A stretch of DNA of 37,993 bases from Chromera velia (Eukaryota; Sar; Chromeraceae): NCBI GenBank assembly GCA_018398765.1, contig JAHBMJ010005865.1:17501-55493 (forward strand), written 5' to 3'. The notes below the pieces were generated by a model that was not told the DNA's origin, did not search any database, and was given only the letters and a program-made list of their open reading frames with translations. Made by a program: the position numbers and the translations under genes. This document shows, piece by piece, positions 1-10,834 of the stretch; the first letter of the stretch is position 1, and each line of letters begins with the position of its first letter.

Positions 1-9
1 TGCATGCAG

Positions 10-2313
10 GATATCAACACTCCTCTTTTCGTGGCTGCCTCACGCGGTCACCTCGAGACAGTCAGATTTCTGGTTGACAAGAAGGCATCTCTTCGTCCGG
101 TTCGTCAGCCAGTTTGTCTCCATTTGTCTGTCTGTCTGCCTGCCCGCCTTGCTGTCTTTCATTCTGTCTGTCTGTCTGTCTGTCTCTCTGTCCGTCTATC
201 CGTCCGTCTGTCTGGCAAAAAAGAGTTTTGACAAAGCACATGCAACGAAAAAACGGAGCGGAAAGAACGATACAATCTGTCTGTAAAACAGAACTCATAC
301 GGTCTCTCTGTTGTCTGGTTCTTTGACTGGCTTTCTGTGTTTGCGAAATGTAACACAGTACTGTGTCGAACATGAAAGGCAGAAAAAGAGACCGTCTGTC
401 TGTCTATCTGTCAAGAAAACGAAGGAAAAGAGAAAAGGACACAAAGACAAGTCGTGTAGATCGTATATAGTCTGGCTGTTTTTCTGTCTGTCGGTTTTGT
501 CTGCTGTGTACACAAATAAGGAGGGCCGGAAAAGAAACAAACATGTGCTCTGTCTGTTCATCTATCTTTCTGTCTCTCTGTCAGCTGATAAAAGCTACGC
601 ATGTGTTTGTCTGCCTTTCCGTATGTGTGTTTGCGTGCATGTGGCTGTTGACGTCCACCGCCTGCACGTCGTCTATTAATTCCCTTCCTCAATGAATGGG
701 GCTGCCGGCCCCTTCATGGGATGTGATCTGATGAAATGTTGCCGCGTTTCTATGGGTGCAGCGGGGTCGCTCGCCGCTCTTCGTGGCTGCGGAGAACGGC
801 CATGTCCAAACGGTCGAATTCCTTTTCCAGAAGGGAGTCCCACTTGACGAAAGGAAGAGGGTAAGTGGGTCCGGCCTTTCGCTTCCCCGCTTCTTCACAG
901 GTGGCCCTAGCGTTGCTTTGGATTTGAATTGCGTCCAGGAAGTTAGTCCAATTGAACGAGATCTTCCAAGGAAGTTTGATCGATCGTACTGTGGCATCGG
1001 GTCATTAAAGATGTTTCTGTGCAGAATGGTCAACACACCATCTTTGCGGCCACCGAGAACGGCCACTTCGAGACCGTGAAGTTCCTCGCGGATAATGGTG
1101 CTGACTTGAACGTTCTTAACCAGGTGAGAGAGTTGAAGCTCATTGATGGTATTTGTGGCTTTATGTCTGTCTCTCTGTGCCGCCTACACCGCATGTCGGA
1201 CTGGCTTACACTTCTCGTGGGAGTGCTTGAGTAGAGCCGACACTTCTGCCTGTGCACAATGAGACCGTGACACGTGTGAGGTACTACTTCACGTCGCGCT
1301 CTTGAAATGTCCAGACTCTCGTTTGTTCAACACTGCGTTGGAATTACCAACAGCCGTCATATGACGGAGCCGCGTCTCTCTGTCCACACCTTTCAGTACT
1401 TCTAGCTGTGCCTGTGCTGTTCGGCAAGCGAACCACTTTTATGAAGTATCTGTGAGGCGTCAGAATTGCTTTGCTTCTTTTCTTAACGTTTTGATGCGCG
1501 AAGAAAAGGACACTGGGTTGACGCTTGTGCAAGGAAGTGCTTGGCTCTCCGTCATGTCTGTCTGATTGCAGCACGGCGAGACTCCGCTCTTTGTCGCTGC
1601 GAGGAAAGGTCATCTGATGATCGTCAAGCTCCTCGAAGAAAAGGGAGCAAACACAAACATTCGTAATTCGGTAGGTGCGTGCGTGCGTTGTCCTGTCGAG
1701 CAGACTCGTGGAAATGTTCAATGACAAGGTGATAGAACTTCTGCATGAAGTCTTTGCGGTGGAGGGGGGACTCAAACCAATTCTTCAATCTTGATTCTGG
1801 TTCTGATTGGGGGAAAGTTATGGGATCAGATGAGTGCAGTTGAAAGTCCTCTCTCTTGTTGAATGAGCGCAATTCCAACTATAAGTGTCGCCTGTTCGAT
1901 TGAGTCTACGTCATCTGTGGACACATGCACGCATGTTTGCATCCAAGAATAGAATACATGCGAAAAAGCACGCAGCAGCAGCGTCGAGTTCGTCTTTTTC
2001 TGAAGTATGTCATTCAACGTATGCATCTGCCTATCCGCAGAATGGACGGACTCCCTGGGATGTGGCGAAGTCTTTTAAACACCAAGAGGTGTTCCTGTAT
2101 CTGATTGGTGGTGGATCAGGGCGACCGAGAGCTACTCTTTTGAACAGCGCTCAGAGTGACGGCACAAGACCGATCTCGACCCGCATCAAGCGCTTCGCCC
2201 CAGATGTTTGCGTCGAACCAACTCAAGCCCGTACCCAACCTCAACTGGCCACAAGGGCGTCCTCAGTTGTTTGGTCATTTGTTAATGGTATGAACCTAAA
2301 TTATGTGGATTGA
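10..2313 (+). CDS. Ankyrin-repeat protein, 3' part (5 exons, 5' end outside the window)
   Basis: Five exons are visible: 10 to about 99-111 (donor unclear), 762-860, 1025-1123, 1572-1670 and 2041-2313. The three middle exons are exactly 99 nt, phase 0 on both sides. Each encodes one 33-residue ankyrin repeat of the form xGxTPLFVAAxxGHxxxVxxLxxxGAxxxxxx. Acceptors are TGCAG or CCGCAG; donors are GTAAGT, GTGAGA and GTAGGT. The first exon opens right at the window edge after TGCATGCAG, so more repeats lie upstream. The last exon starts with a decayed repeat (NGRTPWDVAKSF) and runs into a basic, Ser/Thr-rich tail of about 70 residues before a TGA at 2311-2313. Ankyrin repeats bind other proteins; no partner or enzymatic domain is visible. 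An alternative splice at GTATGA (2287) could extend the gene further. Confidence 0.85.
112..660 (+). repeat. TCTG-rich microsatellite inside an ankyrin-gene intron
   Basis: The intron after the first ankyrin exon begins with degenerate (TCTG)n and (TCCG)n repeats, densest at about 120-215. Shorter TCTG clusters recur at about 390-410, 480-500 and 550-585. All open frames here are low-complexity (Cys/Leu/Ser/Val) and look non-coding. Confidence 0.8.
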
Positions 2314-3284
2314 AAATACACGCATCATCGCTGACCTTTTCCGTCAGCGGATGCTTCCAGCGCCAGGCAAGGGAAAGTTCTGGTAAGTTCTGGTTCAATT
2401 TCAATACAGGAAAAAACCTTTGAAAGGGAAAAGGATCAATACCCGGTACCATATACTGGAATTACTACACACTTTTGTGCTAAAAATTTGATTTTAAGAT
2501 CAAAAAGACCCGAATTATCATACAATAATTGTGATACACTTTTATATGTATAACAAAGGGGTGACTCGGATTAGGAGTAATTGCTGGGGTAATTGTTATA
2601 CACACCTAGTTACACACTTTACTTTGTACAACACTGCAGAATTGGCCTAGTTCAACAGCTTTCAAAAGTTATGAAATAAAGGTGTTAAAGAATCATACAA
2701 TAGAAATTCTAAGTTTACAACATGCATAACAGCTAGCATTACAATTGATAATTGTTACACCATCCACATAAAGGTTACGATGGGGGGCTGTGAGGAAATT
2801 ACGGATTACGACTTTTTTTGTTACGGTTTTTCATCGGTTTTTCCGTAATTAACTTGGCGCCTTCAGCTCTAATTTTTTAGTACAGAAAAAGCGTAATTCG
2901 GGCTAATTCGGGCGTTGTGGGGCCAACATAGAATCCTGGCATAGAAATCTTGCATGGTTCTTCATGCAGTGCATTTTGTATGCAATTCAATCATTTAATC
3001 ATATGCATACATGCCAGTGCTTGTATAAGCGAATGATTGCATTGACTCTAAGACCGGTGTAAGCCAAAAGAGCCAATCAACCATTGCCAAGTTTGCCAAC
3101 CGATGAGATGCGATTTTGTTGAGCTGCCGTAAATCTTTTAACGCAGGAGCCGCCACGACCAGCATACACGCCTTTAGACAGAGAAAGCATGCTGGAGACG
3201 GAGATCGATGGGAGAAGCATGCTTGTGCCTGCCTATGGCTGCATGCCTGCCTGCCTAAGAAAATAACTCTCTGCAAAGGTTAGG

Positions 3285-3424
3285 AGGGGTGAATGAATGA
3301 ATGAATGGATAGATAGATGGATGAATGATGAGGATGGATGGATGGATGGTGACTGAATGTCAGGATATTAGTGAGTGAGTGAATAAGTGAGTGAGTAAAT
3401 GAATGAGTGAGTCAGTGTATGTTA

Positions 3425-3468
<44 letters not shown>

Positions 3469-3541
3469 GTGTGTGTGTGTGTATGTGTATGTATGTGTGT
3501 GTGTGTGTGTGTGTACATATATGTATGTATGTGTATGACAT

Positions 3542-3620
<79 letters not shown>

Positions 3621-3912
3621 ATGTGTGTATGTGTGTGTATGTGTATGTGTGTGTGTATATGTATATGACACTGTGTGTGTATGTGACACTGTGTGTGTGT
3701 ATGTGTATGCGTATATATGTGTGTGTGTCTATGTGTGTATGTATGTTTGTGTGTATGTATGTGTATATGTGTATATGTATGTATATGTATGTGTGTGTCT
3801 GTGTGTGTGTGTGTGGGTATATATATGTGTGTGTGTATGCGTGTATGTGTGTGTGTGTCTATATGTGTATATATGTATGTATGTGTATGTGTCTGTATAA
3901 CTGACAGTATGT
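3285..3912. repeat. Compound microsatellite: GAAT/GGAT/GAGT then TG/TA
   Basis: Positions 3285-3420 are degenerate tetranucleotides (GAAT, GATA, GGAT, GTGA). Positions 3424-3912 are almost uninterrupted (TG)n, (TGTA)n and (TA)n. The long open frames on both strands here (runs of Val-Cys or His-Thr) are repeat artefacts. Confidence 0.95.
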
Positions 3913-4341
3913 GTGTTTGTGTGTGTTGCAAACTGCACCCGCGAGCAAGCTGTTTCTGCAGAGAGCGAGCTGTTTCTGCAGGGCTAGTAGCTAGATCAGG
4001 GGGGGGCATCTTTGAGTTGAACTTCATCTTTCTCAAATCAGCCCTCTACCGCCAAGGCAAAAGCGAAGGGCAAAGAAAGGCCAAAAGGCAAGGTAAAAAC
4101 CAAAACCAGCAGTTAAGAAGACCACAAGGGAAAGGGGGGGAATGGAAAGGGCTTGCACGATCTTACAGGGTCGATCTTTTATATTGTTTTGTCAACTTTT
4201 GAATCTAAAGGTAGCTATAGACGTTAAAAAGCAAGTTCTAAACAGATTGAATTCACTCTTTTTCCTAGCTGGTATTTGATATCCGTAACTGAATAATCGT
4301 ATATCAAGCTACTATGATAGCACTATCAGCGGGAACTGGTC

Positions 4342-4569
4342 CCCCTTGACACTCCAGTAAACTTGAAACGCCACGCCATAGGCGCGGCCAGACTTGAAAC
4401 GTCTGCACCGCAGGCATGGCTTAACTTAAAAGTAGTATGCCAAAGGCGCAGTTAAAATAAAGTACACTTAAAATTTTTTGTGAAAGGCGCAGACAGTCTT
4501 GAAAGAACCGCGTCGCAGGCGCGGCCAGTATTAAAAAATCCATTTCAAGAGAGACTGGAGTGTCAGGGG
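4342..4569. mobile_element. Small (228 bp) inverted-repeat element with internal ~32-bp repeats
   Basis: CCCCTTGACACTCCAGT at 4342-4358 is matched in inverse at 4554-4569 by CCCCTGACACTCCAGT, a 16-bp terminal repeat with one extra T. The interior carries five degenerate repeats around the motif AGGCGC(G/A)G, starting near 4380, 4412 (as AGGCATGG), 4444, 4485 and 4518. Most are followed by TTAAAA or TTGAAA. This is the layout of a MITE or foldback element with sub-terminal protein-binding repeats. No coding capacity. It sits inside the larger 2751-4708 element. Confidence 0.6.
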
Positions 4570-4709
4570 AGTTTCAGCAGGCTGCATTACTGTTTTTCCG
4601 TAATTCACCATTTTAAAGCTTCAGTCACTAAAAAACCGTAACTCGGCGGCCTAATGGCCGCCTCGTTACTATTCTAAAGCCGTTACTCTTATGTGGACAG
4701 TGTAACAAT

Positions 4710-5640
4710 AATTGTCTTAAAAAGATAAATTGTCTTTTATTGTACATATAATTAATATAACCTATCGTATTACTTAAATTTAACATAAATCTAGACATAA
4801 ATAATTTTTTTTATATATGAAAATTACTTTTTAAATTAGAACACACTTTTGTGTACATGCAACAATTGATGCAACTAATAGTCAAAAAATGATATCAATT
4901 TATATATACAAAAGCGTATATTAATTTTCTTATTCCGATTCTTTAAAGTTATACTAATTAAATGTATACTAAAAAAATGACAGTGTATAATAAAACATTT
5001 TAGAAAATTTAAAGAAATTGTGTAAGTTGATCTACAGGATTGATATACCAAATCTAACGTTTACAAGTTTTTTAAAAGTTTTTTAAAACAAAGAATAACT
5101 TTATAAGCAAAGCCTAGCCTGACAAATATAATCAGCACGTTTATAGTTTAGCTAGTAGTATAGCGTTAGATCTAGTTCTAGATAAACCCTTCTAGTAACT
5201 TATAGATCGTTCATAACATAGGTGTTCTAAGTGCCCGGTTTGGAGCTCTATAAATGGATTTGGGAAATCTTTAGGGAAATGTCAATATCGCCACTGGCAT
5301 GCAAGCCTAGTGCCAATTCGCCGCCAAACCGCGCCTCCATCATATATTATTGGGGATTTTATCACATTTTTGACCTAGTTTTTGACTTACTTAAACTATT
5401 TCATTCAACGTATTGTGACAAAATTATTTGTGTCACTCTGGGTGTCACTGGGACTTGTGTATAGGGTATTGTGGCACAATTTCAATTGTGTCACACCTAG
5501 TGTCACACTATAGTTTCAGTGTAGTGACACGGTATTCCGACTGCAGTAAATATACAGAGCTGCGAGGGTATTTGGGCAGCAAATTTACTAGGATTTCTGA
5601 GAAAGCGGCTTCCAATGGTCAGAAATTCTTTTCCTGTACT
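4710..5640. other. AT-rich intergenic DNA with a dispersed repeat copy
   Basis: No gene is visible. It is very AT-rich up to about 5220. From about 5397 to 5530 it carries the first copy of a dispersed repeat built on ATTGTGTCACAC and ACTATAGTTTCAGTGTA, which recurs at about 8575-8670 (inverted) and 12235-12335. Confidence 0.7.
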
Positions 5641-5676
5641 TTATGCCTGTGTCTTGTCAGAATGAGCGACTCGAGA

Positions 5677-6560
5677 TCAATTCAAAAGCTCGGCCTTTTG
5701 TTTCCTTTGCACATGCTCTTGTATGAATTCGATTGGCGGCTTCCATTGCTCCTCCAGGTCGATGTCCTTTGCACTGATCAAAAAGATCTTCACGCGCTGT
5801 CTCATCGCCTTGCCCGCCTCTTCTGACAGCTCCATGTCGATCCGGGATTCGATGTCCAGTCTCTCCCACCAAAATGCTTCGTGCTCCTCCTTGTCCCTCA
5901 CGCTTAGCGAGGCAATGTTCAGTTTGTCGTTCGACTTCTCGTCCCACATGTTTACGAGGATGCAGAAACAGGCGTCCCGAAGCTCGGTCTCTGACAGCAG
6001 CACCTTCAGGGACTCTCTAGCTGCACGTGCATGCACAATCATGGACACAAGCAAATATCCACAATATGAATTAGTATCTCTTCATAGTCACGTCCTCAGT
6101 GTCCCTCCACTTCCACATCAGGCCAAGAAAAAGTCCTGTCATTGCGAGTCTAGCTCTTCTCTGGACTGGCGTCTATGTACACACACATGCATGCAAGTCA
6201 CGAACATGCAATTTCCAAAACCCACGTACCTTCAAGGATGTCTTTCCCGTTCAAGCTTCCCTCTGCATCCCGGACCATGAAGATGACTGCGGACATGTCA
6301 ATGCTTCTGTAAAAGACATTCCACAGGTCCCTTGCTGCCGCATTCCCGGGAACGTCCCAGACCCCGAACTTTCCGAACCCCTTCTTCGTCAGCTCCTCGT
6401 AGTGTACTCCCTCCGAGGGCCCGAGGTCCTCCAGACTTTTCGCGTTCATGTCCGGAATTTTCAAACGGTACAGCAGCGTCGTCTTTCCGGCCCCTGAGGG
6501 TCCGCAGAGGAACAGATGGGGCAGAGTCTTGTTGACAGAGAAGGGCACGCAGTTGCCCAT
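5677..6560 (-). CDS. Divergent ARF-family small GTPase
   Basis: Two exons, 6560-6230 and 6020-5677, are joined through a GTACGT donor and a GTGCAG acceptor (phase 1), giving 224 residues. ARF-family proteins are usually about 180, so this one is long. It starts MGNC, so Gly2 could be myristoylated and Cys4 acylated, as expected for membrane recruitment. The P-loop is intact (GPSGAGKTT, residues 20-28). The other G boxes have drifted: the switch-I Thr position appears to be Ser49; the DxxGQ box is DVPGN (69-73), so the catalytic Gln is Asn; NKxD is NMWD (134-137). G5 is SAKD (193-196). An acidic, Trp-rich insertion of about 45 residues (about 141-185) separates G4 and G5. It may bind nucleotide but hydrolyse slowly or differently. 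SRP-receptor-beta or SAR-like proteins are alternatives, but the N-terminal MGN favours ARF/ARL. Confidence 0.85.
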
Positions 6561-7228
6561 TCTGTCAGAAAGATGGAGTATGGGAGTCGGTACGTGTTGC
6601 ACAAGTCTCGTTGCACTGTTGCTTTGAAGTCAGAACTCAAGTGATATCAAGATAGCTGAGTTGGGGGGTGGAAGCTCAGCTCAGTGGTTGGCTAAGAGCT
6701 ATATATGTGGCTATTCATAGAGTTGGCACGGGCAGTCAATTGCATGTCAGAGGCGTTAGCTGCATGGCATCTTTGGAGGGTGGCACGTAATTAAGTTGTC
6801 GCATTCATCACTGCATGCATGTATCGGTTGAATTTTCTTGGCATGCACGAAATCCCTGCAGCTTGCATGCGCTCGCCTGCATGCGCGCGTGCATGCATGG
6901 GCCGCGCGCGCGGGAAAGTTTTGTCACAATTCGTATGAACAAACAAAGCGTATCTTTAGGGAACTTCATGGTTCCTTTCGAGCAACTTCAAAGTCGATAG
7001 TCGATCGATGTTTGAGCTGCTCAGCCTGAAGTCTAAGCAGAATCACAAGAAGTGCACGAGGTCTGGATTTCTCTGTTTCACTCTCATTGGTGATCCAACT
7101 GTTGGACGACTCTTTTTCTCCATCGGCAGAAAGTTTGTATCAGCATAGACTGTTTGCCGTCTCCATTCGAGAGATGTGTTCTATCTTCTGACATGTGACA
7201 GTCTAAGGTGTCATCAGGCTTGATCACA
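6561..7228. promoter_or_regulatory. Shared divergent promoter region (GTPase / DUF3431 genes)
   Basis: These 668 bp separate two ATGs in head-to-head orientation, so both promoters must lie here. It contains a cluster of TGCATGCA-type palindromes (about 6812-6900) next to a GCGCGC-rich stretch (6899-6911). It also has a 14-mer, TGCATGTATCGGTT (6816-6829), that recurs in the other divergent intergenic region at 26395-26408. TGCATGCA is a known binding site of ApiAP2 proteins in apicomplexans; a regulatory role here is inference. Confidence 0.5.
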
Positions 7229-8356
7229 ATGCGGTCTTTTTGGTGCACGTGTCTCCTATCCATGTTTCTTCCAATTTTGTTCTGGAGTTTCTCTGTCGGG
7301 ATTGCTTCGGCAGAGCGTCTGTCTGAGTCTTCCTCCAAGGGCGTCGCCACAGTCCTTGCACTCGGCGCAAACGCAGACGACTCGGGGGGTGCAGACGAGG
7401 CAGAGGTTCAGATGATGCAGGAAGCTCTGCAGTCTGAGCTGGTCTTTAAGAAGGAAGTCGCGTCGTGCTCAGCAAAGAACCTGTCTGACGCGACCATTGC
7501 GAGTGCCTTGAAGCCGCACAGGCACAGAGAGCCTTACTGGACGGCAAACCACCGTCTGGTGTTTGTGGCTAGATACAACGAGGACGTCAGCTGGGCAGAT
7601 GGCGTGGCAGATCGAATGAAGGCCAAGCTGTTTGTGTCCAACTGCAATGAGGGGGAGGAGGGCTCTGCCTTCTTTGTGTCTCCGAATCGGGGCCACGAGG
7701 CGATGCACTACTTGGAGTTCATCGTGGACTACTACGACCACCTGCCGAAGCAGATCCTATTCCTTCACGGAGAGTCGAAAGGCTGGCATGACCAGATCAG
7801 TCACGAGAGTCTACTATCGTGTCTGAAGTGGGATGCCAGGCCGTATTTCTCCGTGACGTGGATGTTGTATGAGATGTGTAAGAGAGACAAGCCCGAGAGT
7901 CTGCTTTACTTCTCGGCATTCGAACAACTGCTCCCACCAGAAGTGTTCCCGCGTTACCTCGAGAACTTCAAATACGAGTGCTGTGCAGAATTCAAAGTTG
8001 ACAGAGAGCGCATCCGTGCTCGCCCGAAGAGTTTCTGGGTGCATTTGCGCAATTGGTTGATTTGCCCGACCCTGGACGTTGACCCCGAGAGCCGTCTCCT
8101 TCAGGATAAATTCACGGGCAGAGTGTTTGAGTACACTTGGAACATGCTCATGGGAGAGAAGCCGGGATTTGTCTCCGGTGACCCCTGTGAATCGATGGTG
8201 GACTGTTCGTTTTCCTGTTTGGGGTTTGGGACTCCAACTTTGGATGAAGCAAACATGCCAACAGAGGCCTGTTACGACCTTCCACAACAAAGTGCAAACA
8301 CAGAAACCCTCGAACCCCCTCTTGAAGAAGACAAAGACGAAAAGCAAAGACCATAA
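7229..8356 (+). CDS. DUF3431-family secreted or type II membrane protein
   Basis: A single exon encodes 375 residues from the ATG at 7229 to TAA at 8354-8356. The N-terminus is a hydrophobic signal sequence or anchor (residues about 4-25) ending in a plausible signal-peptidase motif, ASA at 26-28. The central part has the hallmarks of DUF3431: VARYNEDVSW near residue 110, then a Gly-His-Glu-Ala segment leading to YLEFIVDYYDHLP and ILFLHG. The charged and Trp-rich regions that follow are typical of the family. DUF3431 proteins are found in fungi, plants and algae and often lie near glycosyltransferase-like genes; their biochemical role is not established. The C-terminus is a Glu/Lys/Asp-rich tail (EEDKDEKQRP). 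There is no visible intron, unusual beside intron-rich neighbours. Most likely it acts in the secretory pathway. Confidence 0.85.
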   Translation: MRSFWCTCLLSMFLPILFWSFSVGIASAERLSESSSKGVATVLALGANADDSGGADEAEVQMMQEALQSELVFKKEVASCSAKNLSDATIASALKPHRHREPYWTANHRLVFVARYNEDVSWADGVADRMKAKLFVSNCNEGEEGSAFFVSPNRGHEAMHYLEFIVDYYDHLPKQILFLHGESKGWHDQISHESLLSCLKWDARPYFSVTWMLYEMCKRDKPESLLYFSAFEQLLPPEVFPRYLENFKYECCAEFKVDRERIRARPKSFWVHLRNWLICPTLDVDPESRLLQDKFTGRVFEYTWNMLMGEKPGFVSGDPCESMVDCSFSCLGFGTPTLDEANMPTEACYDLPQQSANTETLEPPLEEDKDEKQRP

Positions 8357-10236
8357 ACGGCAGTAAACCGTTACCGACGGGTTTGGCTGTGGATGTGTAT
8401 CATATATATATTGAGACTAGTATTTAGACATAGACTCAGACTCGATCGGATATATAAGTTGAAAGAATCTGATTGCATGGTTTCATCTAGGGTTTCATAT
8501 AAAATTAATTAGGAAATTAATCTGATGCCTGGTCCAATTATTAAATGCAACATGAATTACATTGATTTAGGTACACTGGAACTATAGTCTGTCACAATAA
8601 GAATTTGTAAAACCTTTTGTGTCACAATGATTTGTGATACAATAATTGTGATTGGCATTCATCCTCGGATTGCTAATAAATTAAGGTCGAGGAAGCTGTT
8701 TCCTCCCGGCAAACCGTTTGGCATTGTGCCATTGCTATGCAAATGGACCCAGTCTGCTTACTCAGCTTCTTGACTCAAAGCTATTGTTCTGGTCCTTTTA
8801 CCCTTATCCGCTCCGCGTTGCTATACGTGTACATGCAGTCGTTTCTGTTATATAAGGCAGCCCATAAAACAGTTCTCATGCTGCAAAGAGAAGAAGTACT
8901 CATGCTGCAATGGACTTGATTTTATACAGCGCATACGTTAATTATCGAACGTGCGTTCAGTGACCTTTAGCTGTATGCATGTAGCCGATTTTAATTTTTT
9001 CTCAAAAATCGGCTGATTGGATTTATTCCGCACACCGATGCGCACCGCAGCCCGGCAACACATGCGTTTGGGGCCGCGGGGAGCGGTAGGGGCGGGGCCG
9101 TGGCGCGTTGCATGGCCATGACGCTGACACTTTTCACCTAATTCCATTCAATCAGGTGCAAAACAGGTGTATCAGGTGCATCTGGTGCAAAACAAGTGCA
9201 TCTGGTGCAACTTCTTGGTTTGCACCTTTTCTGAGGTGCACCTTTTCCAAGCCCTAACTAACTCAAACAACATTTTACAAGAGGTTTGGCTCTATATCAG
9301 TTTAAGCGCTAACGCGATCTCCTAGTGGGATTCTAATCAGCTGGATACATTCTATCATACACGGTTTCTGCTCAGTCCTCTTTCTGCTTCTCTCTGTTCC
9401 TCTTTCTCAGAGTTTCAAACTCCCGATCTATGATAAACAGACATCAGACTCAAACGATTCTATCCATTGCTTGAGTAACATGTTGCATACTTGAATACGA
9501 AGGTCAGACTCGATCGACTTCAACAACTTTGATCGACGCACGCGACACGTACGAAACAAAGCGCGGCGGTAGAATGTGGCGCAGCACGCTGGCTCACTCA
9601 GTCACAGCGCATGCGAAGGCTCAAAGGGCGGTGCCATAGGGTAGGACTCCACAAGTAATTTTTCATAACTAAATTATGACTAAATATAACTGAACTTAAA
9701 ATATTTTTTTAAGCATATTTTTAGATAAAAGATGCCAAATGAGTCTGTTAACGACCATCTTCAACAAGAGAAGTATTTTATGTTTTTTTTTTTAATGGCA
9801 CACTCCTTATATATGTAAACATATAAACATATGAAAAAACATATATATATATTGGGCCTGCCCGTCGACGACGACGTCGCGACTGGGACCTGGGCGCGCG
9901 CGTGAGCATGACCCGCGGATGCCAGGGCCCGCTGCACGCAGCGTTCTATGCAGCGTGTACAGTGAAAGACCCCAGTATACATAATCTGCACCACAAAGGC
10001 CACTCATGCAGGCAAAGATACATGCAGACGTACAGATGAAAGAACTGTGTCACAGAGTGTTCGTGCTTTTGTGTCAATCCACTAGGACAGGGCAAACGGA
10101 CAGTAGGATCGTCTTTCTATAGTGCTGTCTCTTCGTTTTAACTTTTGTGCTGCCTAGTAGGAGCTTTAGAAGCGACCGTATCGACCAGGATGTCAACATG
10201 TGCGAACTGAGATTTGGAAAGGTTAGTCACAACTGA
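8357..10236. other. Repeat-rich intergenic region
   Basis: I see no convincing gene in this 1.9 kb. It holds an inverted copy of the ATTGTGTCAC dispersed repeat (about 8575-8670), the GGTGCA array listed separately, short AT-rich tracts (9650-9850), and a CG-rich, CGACGACGTCG-containing stretch (9860-9960). The open frames are short and compositionally odd. Confidence 0.6.
9151..9242 (+). repeat. Array of GGTGCA motifs at about one helical turn
   Basis: GGTGCA or a one-base variant occurs at 9155, 9166, 9175, 9184, 9195 and 9204, with spacings of 11, 9, 9, 11 and 9 bp. An inverted TGCACC follows at 9221 and a palindromic GGTGCACC at 9235-9242. It can also be read as a degenerate 20-bp tandem repeat (three units). 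The regular spacing would place the sites on one face of the helix. Confidence 0.7.
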
Positions 10237-10832
10237 GGTTATGGATGGATGAAGTGAGTGAGGGATCGATGGATGCATACATAGAATGATGGAGTGAAGA
10301 GGGATGGATGAGTAGATGGAGTGAGAGAGTGCATGGCTGAGGGATGGATGGATGGATGGATGGATGGATGGATGCATGAAGTGAGAGAGTGACTGAGGGA
10401 TGGATGGATGGATAGATGGATGGATAGATGGATAGATGCATGGATGCCATTGGATGGATAAATCGATGGATGGATGGAGTGAGGGATGGGTGGATGAAGT
10501 GATGGAGTGAGTGAGGGATGGATTAATTGATGGAGTGAGTGAGGGATGGATTGATGGAGTGAGTGAGGAATGGATGGATGGAGTGATGGAGTGAGGAGGG
10601 ATGGATGGAATGATGGAGTGATAAGGGATGGATGGATGGGTGGATGGAGTGAGGGAGTGACTGAGGGATAGATGGATGGATGGATGGATGGATTGATGGA
10701 TTGATGGATGGAGTGAGTGAGGGATGAATGGGTGGAGTGATCGAGGGAGGAGGGATGGATGGATGGATGGATGGATGGATGCCATTCGATAGATGGATGG
10801 ATGGATGGATAGATGGATGCCATTTGATGGAT
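10237..10832. repeat. GGAT/GAGT tetranucleotide satellite
   Basis: About 600 bp of degenerate (GGAT)n alternates with GAGTGAGGGAT blocks. The minus-strand open frame of up to 272 codons across it is a run of His-Pro-Ser-Ile and is an artefact. It ends directly at the start of the next gene's first exon. Confidence 0.95.
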
Positions 10833-10834
10833 GC

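Larger units (their letters stand above)
2751..4708. mobile_element. Candidate non-autonomous DNA transposon with long degenerate inverted repeats
   Basis: The left end (2751-2780) and the reverse complement of the right end (4680-4708) align as ATTGTTACAC-NN-TCCACATAA-NN-GTTACG with about five mismatches. Homology continues more weakly inward for about 100 bp as repeated CGTAAC and CCGTAATT blocks on both arms. No transposase reading frame is visible. The interior holds GAAT/GGAT repeats, a TG/TA microsatellite and a second inverted-repeat element. Target-site duplications were not convincing, so the exact ends are uncertain. Family unknown. Confidence 0.45.

Noticed and set aside
3403-3938. 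Long open frames of Val-Cys-Val-Cys or His-Thr on both strands
   Set aside because: They are direct translations of TG/TA microsatellite DNA, open in several frames at once.
4371-4540. Five ~32-bp repeats considered as a CRISPR array
   Set aside because: Repeats are degenerate with no unique spacers, lie inside terminal inverted repeats, and the genome is eukaryotic.
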